64,000 nucleotides of DNA, from assembly GCF_030680935.1 (NCBI RefSeq), contig NZ_JAUXUP010000026.1, positions 1-64,000 of the forward strand, written 5' to 3'. This stretch comes from Polaromonas sp. (GTDB taxonomy: Bacteria > Pseudomonadota > Gammaproteobacteria > Burkholderiales > Burkholderiaceae_C). Below, piece after piece: positions 54,657 through 64,000 of the stretch. The notes beneath the pieces are model-generated. The model made no database searches. It saw only the letters and a program-made list of their open reading frames with translations, and was not told where the DNA came from. A program made the translations under genes and the position numbers. Each line of letters begins with the position of its first letter. Within the stretch, counting starts at the first letter, position 1.

Positions 54657-55979
54657 ATGGAGTACTTCAAATCCGTGCGCCAAAATTCTGTGACCGAAAA
54701 ACTTGAAGCCGCCCTTACCCTGATCGGCGACGCGGGTGACGAAGGGCGCCGTATTTTTACGCGCCTGTATGCAGAACCGGCACGCGCCTCCGCCCAGGCA
54801 GCCGACCAGCGCGCCCAGGCCGGCGCCAGCCTCGGTCCGCTGGATGGCCGCATCGTCTCGATCAAGGATTTGTTCGATGTGGCAGGCGAGGCCACCACCG
54901 CTGGCTCGGCCCTGCTGCGCGATGCCGCGCCGGCCCAGCGCGATGCGGTGGTTGTCAGCCGCCTGCGCGCGGCAGGCGCGGTCATCATCGGCAAAACCAA
55001 CATGACCGAGTTCGCTTTTTCCGGCGTGGGCATCAACCCGCACTACGGCACACCCGGTAACGCGCTGGACAGCAGCCGCATTCCGGGTGGCTCGTCCTCG
55101 GGCGCGGGTGTGGCGGTGGCGCGCGGCCTGTGTGAAATTGCCATCGGCTCGGACACCGGCGGCTCCGTGCGTATTCCTTCGGCGCTGAACGGGCTGGTGG
55201 GTTTCAAGCCGACGCAGGCGCGGGTCCCGCGCGACGGCGCTTTTCCGCTGTCCTACACGCTGGATACGCTGGGTCCGCTGTGTCGCAGCGTGGCCGATGC
55301 CGCCGCAACGGACAGCGTGCTGGCTGGCAGTGTCGACGAAGCGCTGCAGCAGTGCGAAATACGCGGCCTGCGTCTGGGCGTGCCCCGCGGCCTGCTGTTC
55401 AGCCAGGCCGAAGACGCGGTGCTCGCAGCGGTGGAACAAGCCCTGGCACAACTCGCCAGCGCGGGTGCACAGCTCAGCGACGAAAGCCTGGATGATCTGC
55501 TGGTCCAGCCTTCCCGCCTGCAGGAGCGTGGCACCCTGGTGGCTGCTGAAGCGGCCTGGATACACCGCGAGTGGGTGGACAGCCAGCCAGGGGCGTATGA
55601 CCCCATCGTGCTGGGCCGCATACGCCGTGGTCAGACGCTGGACGCTGCCAGTTATGTCGGCATTCAGCAGGCGCGGGCCGCGCTGTTGCCTTCGCTGGAT
55701 GCCCGCATGGTCGGGCTGGATGCGCTGGTATTGCCCACCGTGCCGCTGCTGGCGCCACTGATCAGCACGGTGCAGGATGAGGACGCGTTTTTACGCACCA
55801 ACGCCCTGCTGCTGCGCAACCCATCAGTCTTCAATTTTTTTGATCTCCCCGCGCTGTCCCTGCCGCTGGCGCGTGGCAGCGGACTCGCGGTCGGCCTCAT
55901 GCTGGTGGGCCGGCGCGGACGAGACCGGGACCTGCTGGCGCTGGGCGCCGCAGTAGAGACCCTGCTGAAGAAACGGTAG
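54657..55979 (+). CDS. Amidase (amidase signature family)
   Basis: GRIVSIKDLFDVAGEATTAGSALL...GGSSSGAGVAVARGLCEIAIGSDTGGSVRIPSALNGLVGFKPT. Confidence 0.95.
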   Translation: MEYFKSVRQNSVTEKLEAALTLIGDAGDEGRRIFTRLYAEPARASAQAADQRAQAGASLGPLDGRIVSIKDLFDVAGEATTAGSALLRDAAPAQRDAVVVSRLRAAGAVIIGKTNMTEFAFSGVGINPHYGTPGNALDSSRIPGGSSSGAGVAVARGLCEIAIGSDTGGSVRIPSALNGLVGFKPTQARVPRDGAFPLSYTLDTLGPLCRSVADAAATDSVLAGSVDEALQQCEIRGLRLGVPRGLLFSQAEDAVLAAVEQALAQLASAGAQLSDESLDDLLVQPSRLQERGTLVAAEAAWIHREWVDSQPGAYDPIVLGRIRRGQTLDAASYVGIQQARAALLPSLDARMVGLDALVLPTVPLLAPLISTVQDEDAFLRTNALLLRNPSVFNFFDLPALSLPLARGSGLAVGLMLVGRRGRDRDLLALGAAVETLLKKR

Positions 55980-55997
55980 CTGGGCGAAAGGCGTTTT

Positions 55998-56804
55998 TCA
56001 GCCGCGTTTTTCAGCCCACAACCAGAGCCAGACTCCGGCCGCAATCATTGGCAGGCACAACCACTGCCCCATGCTCATGCCCAGGGCCAGCACGCCAAGG
56101 AAGTCGTCCGGCTCGCGGAAGAACTCGGCAATAAAACGGAACACGCCATATCCGACCAGAAAGGCGGCTGACACCTGTCCGGTTTTGCGCGGCTTGCGTG
56201 CATACAGCCAGAGCAGCACAAAAAGCAACAGCCCTTCGAGCAGGAATTGATACACCTGCGACGGGTGGCGCGGCATCAGGGAGCCGCTGTTCCTGAAAAC
56301 CATGCCCCAGGGCAGGTCCGGGCTGCTGAAGCGGCCCCAGAGTTCACCGTTGATGAAGTTGCCAACCCGCCCGGCTGCCAGCCCGGTGGGCACACACGGA
56401 GCGATCAAATCCATCACCTGCAACCAGGGCTTTTTCCGGGTGCGCGCAAACCAGATCTGCGACACCAGCACACCCAGCATGCCGCCGTGGAAACTCATGC
56501 CCCCCTGCCAGACGTAAAAAATTTCCAGCGGATGGGTCAGGTAATAACCGGGTTTGTAAAACAGGCAGTAGCCAATGCGTCCGCCCAGCACGACACCCAT
56601 CACACCCAGGAACAAAATGTCTTCGATGTCTTTCCGGCTCCAGGCGGCCGCGCCGGTCATCGAGGCATACGGCTCATGCCTGAGGCGGCGCAGGCCCAGA
56701 AACAGAAAAAGGCCAAAAGCCGCCAGGTAAGTCAGGCCGTACCAGTGGATGGCCAGGGGTCCCAATTGCAGGGCGACGGGATCAATGGTGGGGTGAATCA
56801 ACAT
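55998..56804 (-). CDS. lgt: Prolipoprotein diacylglyceryl transferase
   Basis: [78 protein letters not shown]. Confidence 0.97.
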   Translation of the reverse strand: MLIHPTIDPVALQLGPLAIHWYGLTYLAAFGLFLFLGLRRLRHEPYASMTGAAAWSRKDIEDILFLGVMGVVLGGRIGYCLFYKPGYYLTHPLEIFYVWQGGMSFHGGMLGVLVSQIWFARTRKKPWLQVMDLIAPCVPTGLAAGRVGNFINGELWGRFSSPDLPWGMVFRNSGSLMPRHPSQVYQFLLEGLLLFVLLWLYARKPRKTGQVSAAFLVGYGVFRFIAEFFREPDDFLGVLALGMSMGQWLCLPMIAAGVWLWLWAEKRG

Positions 56805-56809
56805 GCGGC

Positions 56810-57751
56810 TTATTGTGCCAGCGTGCCGCGCGCTGCCAGACCAGCCGGTGCCGGGGCATAAGCCACAAAACGCTGCACACAGGGATTGACCATGCCGGCG
56901 GGCCAGACCAGGCTGGTCTCACACACCGGGACGCGCTGCCCCCGGGTGCCGGCCACGCCGCGATAGGTCACGCCCGCCCGCTGAAACTGCCGCACGCTGT
57001 CGGGCACCCATGCCACGCCCAGCCCCGCCGAAACAAGGTTCACGATGGTCTGCATCTGGATCGCTTCCTGGGCGATCTGGGGTGACAGGCCAGCCGCGTG
57101 GTACATGGCAAAAATGGCGTCATGCAGCGATGGCAGAATGCGGCGCGGAAAAATCACCAGCGGCTCGCCCAGCACCTGAGCCAGCGTCAGCTGTTTTTGC
57201 GCGGCCAGCGGGTGCTGATCGGCCAGCGCCAGCACCAGCGGCTCCCTGGCCACCAGCCGGTGCGCCAGACCGGGCAACACCATGCCCGGCGAGTGCAGCA
57301 TCACACCGGCATCGATGTCATGCCGTTCAAATGCCTGCAGTTGCATATCGCCAGTAGCTTCCAGCAGTTCGAGCTGAACCCCGGGCTCCTGCTCACGAAA
57401 AGCCCGCACCCACGGCGGCAGCAAGGAAAATCCGGCGGTAGAGACAAACGCCAGGCGCAAACGCCCCACCTGACCGGCAGCCGCTGCCCGCGCCTGCCCG
57501 GGCAGCGCCTCGGCCCGCGCCAGCAAGTCCAGCACCTGCGGCAGCAGCGCCAGCGCCGCTTCCGTCATGTGCACGCTGCGTTTGGTGCGCTCAAACAGGC
57601 GCACGTCCAGCAACTTTTCCAGGTGGGCAATCGCCTGCGTCAGCGGCGGCTGCGTCATGTGCAGGCGTGTAGCCGCCCGGCCAAAATGCAGTTCGTCGGC
57701 CAGCGCCGCAAACTGGCGCCAGAGCCGCAGGTCTATGTGGGGACTGCTCAT
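56810..57751 (-). CDS. LysR family transcriptional regulator, divergent from ilvD
   Basis: [53 protein letters not shown]. Confidence 0.95.
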   Translation of the reverse strand: MSSPHIDLRLWRQFAALADELHFGRAATRLHMTQPPLTQAIAHLEKLLDVRLFERTKRSVHMTEAALALLPQVLDLLARAEALPGQARAAAAGQVGRLRLAFVSTAGFSLLPPWVRAFREQEPGVQLELLEATGDMQLQAFERHDIDAGVMLHSPGMVLPGLAHRLVAREPLVLALADQHPLAAQKQLTLAQVLGEPLVIFPRRILPSLHDAIFAMYHAAGLSPQIAQEAIQMQTIVNLVSAGLGVAWVPDSVRQFQRAGVTYRGVAGTRGQRVPVCETSLVWPAGMVNPCVQRFVAYAPAPAGLAARGTLAQ

Positions 57752-57754
57752 ATG

Positions 57755-57790
57755 TCCAACATATTAATTGATTGCCATAAATATATTGGA
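57755..57790. promoter_or_regulatory. LysR-type dyad in lysR-ilvD intergenic region
   Basis: TCCAACATAT (57755-57764) ... ATATATTGGA (57781-57790): 9/10 inverted-repeat match. Confidence 0.55.
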
Positions 57791-57847
57791 GCCGTTGTAG
57801 ATGACGTTGCATACTCTGACTTTTGCCACCCCACCGAAAACCCCACC

Positions 57848-59557
57848 ATGAATCAGCAAGACAAAGACAGCGCAGGCGACGCCATCAACCGCCGCAGCAG
57901 AAACATCACCGAAGGCACAGCCCGTGCGCCAAATCGCTCGATGTACTACGCCATGGGTTACGAGGCGGGTGACTTCAAGAAACCGATGGTCGGTGTGGCC
58001 AATGGCCATAGCACCATCACCCCCTGCAACAGCGGCCTGCAAAAGCTTGCCGACGCAGCGATTGCCGGTATCGAGGAAGCTGGCGGCAACGCGCAGGTTT
58101 TTGGCACACCCACCATCTCTGACGGTATGGCCATGGGCACCGAGGGCATGAAGTATTCACTGATCAGCCGCGAGGTCATCTCCGACTGCATCGAAACCTG
58201 CGTGCAGGGCCAGTGGATGGACGGCGTGCTGGTGGTCGGTGGTTGCGACAAAAACATGCCGGGCGGCCTGATGGGCATGCTCCGCGCCAATGTGCCTGCC
58301 ATCTATGTGTACGGCGGCACCATCCTGCCGGGCAGCTACAAGGGCAAGGACCTGAACATCGTCAGCGTGTTCGAGGCCGTGGGCGAACATTCCGCCGGTC
58401 GCATGAGCGACGAAGACCTGCTGCAGATCGAGCGCCGCGCCATCCCTGGAACCGGAAGTTGCGGCGGCATGTACACCGCCAACACCATGTCGAGCTCATT
58501 CGAGGCCCTGGGCATCTCCCTGCCCTACTCCTCGACCATGGCCAATCCGCACGATGAAACCAAAAACTCGGCCAAAGAGTCGGCCAGGGTACTGGTCGAA
58601 GCGATCAAAAAGAACATCAAGCCACGCGATATCGTGACCAAAAAGGCGATTGAAAACGCAGTGGCCGTGATCATGGCAACTGGCGGCTCGACCAATGCCG
58701 TGCTGCACTACCTGGCCATTGCGCATACGGCGGGTGTGGACTGGGCGATTGAAGACTTCGAGCGCATTCGTCAAAGAACCCCCGTGCTGTGCAACCTCAA
58801 ACCCAGCGGTCAATACCTGGCGGTGGACCTGCACAAGGCCGGCGGTATTCCGCAGGTCATGAAGACCCTGCTGGTGGCCGGCCTGCTGCATGGCGACTGC
58901 CTGACCATTAGCGGCCAGACCATCGCTGAAGTGCTCAAAGACGTGCCCGATGTGCCGCGTGCCGACCAGGACGTTATCCGTCCGATCAACAACCCGATGT
59001 ACGCGCAAGGTCACCTGGCGATCCTCAAGGGCAACCTGTCGCCCGAAGGCTGTGTGGCCAAGATCACCGGCCTGAAAAACCCGGTGATGACCGGACCGGC
59101 GCGTGTATTCGACGACGAGCAGTCAGCGCTCAAGGCCATCCTGGCCGGCAAAATTGTGGCGGGTGATGTGATGGTGCTGCGTTACCTGGGCCCCAAAGGC
59201 GGGCCCGGCATGCCCGAGATGCTGGCACCTACAGGCGCACTGATAGGCGCGGGGCTGGGCGAAAGTGTGGGCCTGATCACCGATGGCCGCTTCTCAGGCG
59301 GCACCTGGGGCATGGTCGTTGGCCATGTGGCGCCTGAGGCCGCGGCAGGTGGCAACATCGCCTTCATCAAGGAAGGCGACTCCATCACCATCGACGCCAA
59401 ACAGCTGCTGCTGCAATTGAACATCGACGACGCCGAGTTGGCCAAACGTAAAGAAGGCTGGAAAGCACCCCTGCCACGCTACCTGCGGGGTGTGCAGGCC
59501 AAATTTGCATTCAATGCGTCGAGTGCCAGCAAGGGTGCGGTGCTGGACGACTACTGA
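57848..59557 (+). CDS. ilvD: Dihydroxy-acid dehydratase
   Basis: [61 protein letters not shown]; start corrected from ORF start 57098. Confidence 0.97.
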   Translation: MNQQDKDSAGDAINRRSRNITEGTARAPNRSMYYAMGYEAGDFKKPMVGVANGHSTITPCNSGLQKLADAAIAGIEEAGGNAQVFGTPTISDGMAMGTEGMKYSLISREVISDCIETCVQGQWMDGVLVVGGCDKNMPGGLMGMLRANVPAIYVYGGTILPGSYKGKDLNIVSVFEAVGEHSAGRMSDEDLLQIERRAIPGTGSCGGMYTANTMSSSFEALGISLPYSSTMANPHDETKNSAKESARVLVEAIKKNIKPRDIVTKKAIENAVAVIMATGGSTNAVLHYLAIAHTAGVDWAIEDFERIRQRTPVLCNLKPSGQYLAVDLHKAGGIPQVMKTLLVAGLLHGDCLTISGQTIAEVLKDVPDVPRADQDVIRPINNPMYAQGHLAILKGNLSPEGCVAKITGLKNPVMTGPARVFDDEQSALKAILAGKIVAGDVMVLRYLGPKGGPGMPEMLAPTGALIGAGLGESVGLITDGRFSGGTWGMVVGHVAPEAAAGGNIAFIKEGDSITIDAKQLLLQLNIDDAELAKRKEGWKAPLPRYLRGVQAKFAFNASSASKGAVLDDY

Positions 59558-59584
59558 AGCTTTCCCTTTCGCGGGGGTGAAAAA

Positions 59585-60529
59585 CTAGCCCTTGAGGCCG
59601 CGTGCTGCCACTTCCAGGATTTCCGGCGTGGATTTACCCTGAAGGCACAAGGATCCAATCAGGCGCCCCGAAGCGCCCAGCGCATGCCTTTGCGGGTCGT
59701 TGCCTTCGCCCGGGATCAGCTCTACCGTTGCGCCCAGTTCTTTCAGGCGTGTTGCCAGGGGCAACTGCGTGGGCCAGGGCACATTGCTGTCCCTGGGATC
59801 GCCAAGAACAAACACACGCAGCTGAGGATGGAAGACCTCGCGCCTGAGCTGATCCACCGGTTCGTATGAATCCGCATGCCCCGTCAGGTCGGCAGTTCGT
59901 CCCATACCCTGCCAGCGCATTTTGGGCGAGGACACCGATGAAGTGGGCACGGCGCAGACGATGTCGGAACGCCACCCCAGCAGCGACGCCACCGTGTGTC
60001 CACCGCCGCTGAGTCCCACCAGCACCAGCTCGCTGATGCCATGCCTGGCCTTGATCAGGTCCAGCGCCGCCGACATCAGGCGCGGCTCCAGCTCGCGCCG
60101 GCGCTGCTTGTGTTCACCCGATGAGCCAAAGATGCCCGGACGCGACAGCAGGATCAAGGGCGCACCGGCGCGGGCAGACATGCCATCGGTCAGGCCTTGC
60201 ATGATCTTCGGGTTGCGGCCCGCATACCCCGCATCGGCCTGGTCAAAAGCCATTTGATCGCTGGGAATGTAAATCAGCACGCGCGCCACCGGCCCACCTG
60301 CGGGCAGGCCCGATGCCCAGTACCGAAGACACTCGGCCGAGCCGCCTGGGGCGCGGGCCCACACCGCGTTGGGCACGGCGGCGCATTGCGCCTCGCTGGC
60401 GACAACACCGCGCACGAGGCCCTCTGCGGTGAAGTTGTCATCGCCTGTCGAGAATGAAGTGCGCTGGGCATGCACCGGACCGATGGCACTGAGCACCAGC
60501 AGGAGACGAAGAAACAATCCACGACGCAT
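59585..60529 (-). CDS. Secreted alpha/beta-hydrolase-fold protein
   Basis: Signal peptide; ELVLVGLSGGGHTVASLLGW (GxSxG). Confidence 0.78.
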   Translation of the reverse strand: MRRGLFLRLLLVLSAIGPVHAQRTSFSTGDDNFTAEGLVRGVVASEAQCAAVPNAVWARAPGGSAECLRYWASGLPAGGPVARVLIYIPSDQMAFDQADAGYAGRNPKIMQGLTDGMSARAGAPLILLSRPGIFGSSGEHKQRRRELEPRLMSAALDLIKARHGISELVLVGLSGGGHTVASLLGWRSDIVCAVPTSSVSSPKMRWQGMGRTADLTGHADSYEPVDQLRREVFHPQLRVFVLGDPRDSNVPWPTQLPLATRLKELGATVELIPGEGNDPQRHALGASGRLIGSLCLQGKSTPEILEVAARGLKG

Positions 60530-60590
60530 TGCAACTCCTTGTTAAACCGTCGGGGCTGTCCGTACGCAAAAGCAGTCGGCGGCGGAAATC

Positions 60591-63500
60591 CTATTTGGCG
60601 ACCAGTTCACCTTCACGCGGCAAACCGGGCAACTCTTTGGCTTCGGCCGTATTGGCACCCGGTATCTTCTTGCGCGCAAACAGCGAATACATGGTGGGCA
60701 CCACAAACACGGTCAGCAAGGTACCCAGCGACATGCCACCCACAATCACCCAGCCGATCTGGACGCGGCTTTCCGCACCGGCACCGGTGGCCAACGCCAG
60801 CGGCAGGGCACCCAGCACCATGGCGCCAGTGGTCATCAGGATGGGGCGCAGGCGCTGCGACGAGGCCTTGATCAGGGCCTCGATCATGTCCATGCCCTGC
60901 CCGCGCAACTGGTTCGTGAACTCGACAATCAATATGCCATGTTTGGTGATCAGGCCGACCAGGGTGATCAGGCCAATTTGTGAATAGACATTGAGCGAGC
61001 CGCCCGACCATTTCAGTGCCAGCAGCGCGCCAATCATGGACAGCGGCACCGACAACATGATCACCAGCGGATCGACAAAACTCTCGAACTGCGCGGCCAG
61101 CACCAGAAAGATGAACAGCAGCGCAAGCACAAACACAATCGCCAGCGCGCCCTGCGAACTTTTGAATTCGCGTGAGGTGCCGTTCAAGTCCGTGGTGTAG
61201 CCCGCTTTGAGCACCTTGGCCGCTGTCTGGTCCATGAAGCTCAGGGCCTGTCCAAGGGAATAATCAGGCGACAGATTGGCAGTGATGGTGGCTGAGCGGC
61301 GCTGGCCAAAGTGGTTGAGCTCGCGCGGCGACACGCTTTCGCGCACCTTGACCAGCGCCGACAGCGGAATCATGGCCTCGTTGCGGCCGCGTACATAAAT
61401 GCCGTCAATGTCTTCTGGCGTACTGCGGCCACTGGCCTGGGTCTGGACAATCACGTCGTATTGCTCAGCGTCGCGTTTGTAGCGCGTCACATTGCGCCCG
61501 CCCAGCATGGTCTCCAGCGCCTTGGCGACCACCTCCACACTGACGCCCAGATCTGCCGCCTTGTCGCGATTGACTTCAATACGCAACTCGGGTTTGTTCA
61601 GGCGCAGGTCCACATCGGGCGACTGGATGCCGGGGTTTTTGGCAATTTCGTCCATCATCTGGCGAGCCACCAGGTTGAGGTTCTGGTAGCTGTCCGATGT
61701 CTGGATCACAAAGTTGACGGGCCGCTCGCGAAAGCCCTGGCCCAGCGAAGGAGGTGTGATCGGAAACGCCGTCACGCCCGGCAGGCTGGCAAATTTGGGT
61801 TGCATTTCGCGCGCCAGTTCCAGCGTACTGCGCTTGCGGTTTTCCCAGTCCACGGTGCGGTAGACCACGCTGGCCTGTGACACCGTGGGGTTGCCCACAT
61901 TGGCAAAAATGCGGTCGAATTCTTTGTAGGGCTGACCAATTTTTTCCAGCGCCAGCGCATACCGGTTGGTGTAGTCCAGCGTGGCACCGTCCGGCGCAGT
62001 CACGGTGGCCAGTATCGTGCCCCGGTCTTCCAGCGGTGATAACTCCTGCTTCATGGACGGGAACACCAGTGCAATGGCAGCTGCACAAACCAGCATGACC
62101 GCCACCACCATCCAACGCGCCTGCAACACCACCCCCTTGATTTTGCTGGCCACACCTTTCTCGCCCGGTGCAGCGCGGTAGCGGCGCGAGACGACCCAGC
62201 GCAAAGCCGTTCCGTAGCGATCCGAGAGCGTCGTCAGCCAACGCTCCATGGAGCGGTCAAACCAGTTGGGCTTGGGGTTGTGCTTGAGCAAGAGCGAACA
62301 CATCATCGGCGTCAGGGTCAGGGCGACCAGGCCCGACACCACCACCGCACCGGCCAGCGCCAACGCAAACTCGACAAACAGCCGCCCGGTTCGCCCGGGG
62401 GTAAAAGCCAGTGGCGCATACACCGCCACCAGCGTGGCCGTCATGGTGACGACTGCAAAGCCAATTTCACGCGCGCCCTTGATCGCTGCAGAGAAAGGGT
62501 CCAGTCCCTCCTCGATGTGCCGGAAAATATTCTCCAGCATCACAATTGCATCGTCAACGACGAGCCCAATGGCCAGCACCAAAGCCAGCAAAGTCAGGGT
62601 GTTGATCGTGAACCCGGCCAGCGCCATCAGCGCAAAGGTACCCACCAGACTCACAGGAATGGTGACGATGGGAATGATGGAGGCACGGAAAGTGCGCAGA
62701 AACACAAAAATCACCAGCGCCACCAGAGCCACCGCCTCGGCAATGGTCCTGTAGACGTTTTTGACGGAGCGGTCGATGAAGATCGAGTTGTCGTTGGCCA
62801 CGTCAATCAACATGCCGCCGGGCAGGTCTGCCTGCAGGCGCGGGATCATCTCGCGCACCCCCTTGGAGAGCACCAGCGGGTTGGCTGTCGCCTGCCGTAT
62901 CACGCCGACAGCCACCGCCGAGCGGCCATTGAGCCGCACGGCGCTGCGCTCGTCGGCGGCGGCCTCTTCCACCCGGGCCACATCCCGGATCTTGACGGGA
63001 AAACCGTTGACGCTTTTGATGACAATCTCTGAAAACTGCGCCGGGCGCACCAGGTCGGTCTGGGAGGTGACGCTGAACTCACGTTGTTGGGATTCAATGC
63101 GTCCGGCCGGCAGTTCCAGGTTGCTGCGCCTGAGGGCGTCTTCCACATCCTGGGTCGTGAGCTTGTAACCGGCCAGCTTGTCGGCATCCAGCCAGACACG
63201 CATGGCATATTTGCGCTCACCAAAAATGCGCACATCCGCCACACCGCTCACCGTCTGCAGGCGCGATTTGACGACCCGGTTGATCAGGTCATTGATCTGC
63301 AAACGAGACAGCGTTTCGCTGCTGAAAGCCAGAAAAATAACCGGGAAGGCATCGGCCTCTACCTTGGCGATCACCGGTTCCTCGATCGCCTGCGGCAAGC
63401 GGTTGCGTACACGCGACGTGCGGTCACGTACCTCGGCGGCGGCGGCGTCTGCATCTTTTTCAAGCCGGAAGCGCACCGAGATCTGCGCCTGCTCTGCCCG

Positions 63501-63752
63501 GCTGATGGAAGTGATGACATCGACCGCATCAATGCCAGCGATCGAGTCTTCCAGCGGCTTGGTGACCTGTGACTCAATCACCTCGGCCGACGCGCCGGCA
63601 TAACGCACGCTCACGGTGACTACCGGCTCATCGATTTTCGGGTACTCGCGCACCGCCAGGCGGCTGAAACTGACCGCTCCCACCAGTACGATCAACAGCG
63701 AGAGCACGGTGGCAAAGACGGGCCGTCGTATGGAAATTTCAGCTAGTTGCAT
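60591..63752 (-). CDS. RND efflux transporter, inner-membrane pump subunit
   Basis: 1053 aa; MQLAEISIRRPVFATVLSLLIVLVGAVSFSRLAVREYPKIDEPVVTVSVRYAGASAEVIESQVTKPLED. Confidence 0.95.
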   Translation of the reverse strand: MQLAEISIRRPVFATVLSLLIVLVGAVSFSRLAVREYPKIDEPVVTVSVRYAGASAEVIESQVTKPLEDSIAGIDAVDVITSISRAEQAQISVRFRLEKDADAAAAEVRDRTSRVRNRLPQAIEEPVIAKVEADAFPVIFLAFSSETLSRLQINDLINRVVKSRLQTVSGVADVRIFGERKYAMRVWLDADKLAGYKLTTQDVEDALRRSNLELPAGRIESQQREFSVTSQTDLVRPAQFSEIVIKSVNGFPVKIRDVARVEEAAADERSAVRLNGRSAVAVGVIRQATANPLVLSKGVREMIPRLQADLPGGMLIDVANDNSIFIDRSVKNVYRTIAEAVALVALVIFVFLRTFRASIIPIVTIPVSLVGTFALMALAGFTINTLTLLALVLAIGLVVDDAIVMLENIFRHIEEGLDPFSAAIKGAREIGFAVVTMTATLVAVYAPLAFTPGRTGRLFVEFALALAGAVVVSGLVALTLTPMMCSLLLKHNPKPNWFDRSMERWLTTLSDRYGTALRWVVSRRYRAAPGEKGVASKIKGVVLQARWMVVAVMLVCAAAIALVFPSMKQELSPLEDRGTILATVTAPDGATLDYTNRYALALEKIGQPYKEFDRIFANVGNPTVSQASVVYRTVDWENRKRSTLELAREMQPKFASLPGVTAFPITPPSLGQGFRERPVNFVIQTSDSYQNLNLVARQMMDEIAKNPGIQSPDVDLRLNKPELRIEVNRDKAADLGVSVEVVAKALETMLGGRNVTRYKRDAEQYDVIVQTQASGRSTPEDIDGIYVRGRNEAMIPLSALVKVRESVSPRELNHFGQRRSATITANLSPDYSLGQALSFMDQTAAKVLKAGYTTDLNGTSREFKSSQGALAIVFVLALLFIFLVLAAQFESFVDPLVIMLSVPLSMIGALLALKWSGGSLNVYSQIGLITLVGLITKHGILIVEFTNQLRGQGMDMIEALIKASSQRLRPILMTTGAMVLGALPLALATGAGAESRVQIGWVIVGGMSLGTLLTVFVVPTMYSLFARKKIPGANTAEAKELPGLPREGELVAK

Positions 63753-63785
63753 AAAGGGCTGCCTCTTCGGTCACCGGGTCAGTAT

Positions 63786-64000
63786 TCAGGCCGGATCACG
63801 CGCCGCTGCCGCCGGACGGCGATCCGGGGTGGCCGCATTGCGCCCCGCTTTCGAGGCGGTCGGCAACTCGGCAACAACGGATCCGCAGGGGTTTGGCCCG
63901 GAAGTCGACATCCGCGCTGCGGGCGCAGCAGCAAGCGCCTTGTCTCCGCGCGGCCCAACCGGGGACGAGGCGGCTGGCGCAGCAGCAGACGAAGGCGGTG
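63786..64000 (-). CDS. C-terminal end of a truncated gene, probably the RND periplasmic adaptor
   Basis: Minus-strand frame ...PPSSAAAPAASSPVGPRGDKALAAAPAARMSTSGPNPCGSVVAELPTASKAGRNAATPDRRPAAARDPA*; Ala/Pro-rich tail typical of adaptor C termini; gene order. Confidence 0.45.
   Translation of the reverse strand, partial: PPSSAAAPAASSPVGPRGDKALAAAPAARMSTSGPNPCGSVVAELPTASKAGRNAATPDRRPAAAARDPA

Noticed and set aside
57098-59557. 819 aa ORF extending IlvD upstream
   Set aside because: Upstream part is antisense to the LysR gene; IlvD begins at [11 protein letters not shown] (57848).
63735-63765. AGCTAGTTGCATAAAGGGCTGCC at the RND gene start as another dispersed-repeat copy
   Set aside because: Spacing between boxes is wrong (far shorter than the fixed 23 bp interval) and no upstream GCTAT arm.
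1-64000. CRISPR arrays, tRNA or rRNA genes, prophage modules
   Set aside because: No regularly spaced repeats with unique spacers, no cloverleaf or rRNA landmark, and no phage structural genes were recognised by reading.

Overview
A 64 kb GC-rich chromosomal segment of a Burkholderiales/Comamonadaceae-type betaproteobacterium (taxonomic call is inferred from protein style and gene order). Main blocks: (i) 0.2-12 kb, CoA-ester and glyoxylate/2-hydroxyacid metabolism (acyl-CoA dehydrogenase, MaoC/FAS1-like hydratase, enoyl-CoA hydratase, CoA-transferase, Bug receptor, serine-glyoxylate-type aminotransferase, GntR regulator, FAD/Fe-S oxidase); (ii) 16.6-28.3 kb, a cobalamin uptake and late-biosynthesis/salvage cluster on the minus strand (cobQ, cobC/D-like, cbiB, cobO, btuD, btuC, btuF, cobU, a second BtuF-like protein without signal peptide, cobB/cbiA, btuB) behind a cobalamin riboswitch; (iii) zapB-like/zapA followed by a 6S RNA gene whose terminal stem and -10 box can be read directly; (iv) a histone H1-like/SWIB fusion; (v) 34.7-44 kb, a TetR-linked, largely overlapping catabolic operon (TctCBA transporter, two sugar-isomerase-like proteins, enolase superfamily, Gfo/Idh/MocA, DUF993-like aldolase) with an unknown substrate; (vi) 46.2-48 kb, a lower-GC patch of small minus-strand ORFs separated by attC-like sites, which I interpret as an integron-derived gene-cassette cluster without integrase (CALIN-like); (vii) 48-64 kb, mixed housekeeping/accessory genes (DUF3014, CAP domain, aldehyde dehydrogenase, serine hydrolase, amidase, lgt, LysR-ilvD, RND pump). 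Two hidden-structure findings stand out: the probable cassette cluster with one convincing and one degenerate attC site, and a dispersed ~60 bp two-hairpin repeat (about 7-8 copies, aligning without gaps) that sits in intergenic DNA but also in frame inside cobU, cbiB and btuD. No searches or folding programs were run; all calls are from reading the sequence and supplied ORFs.
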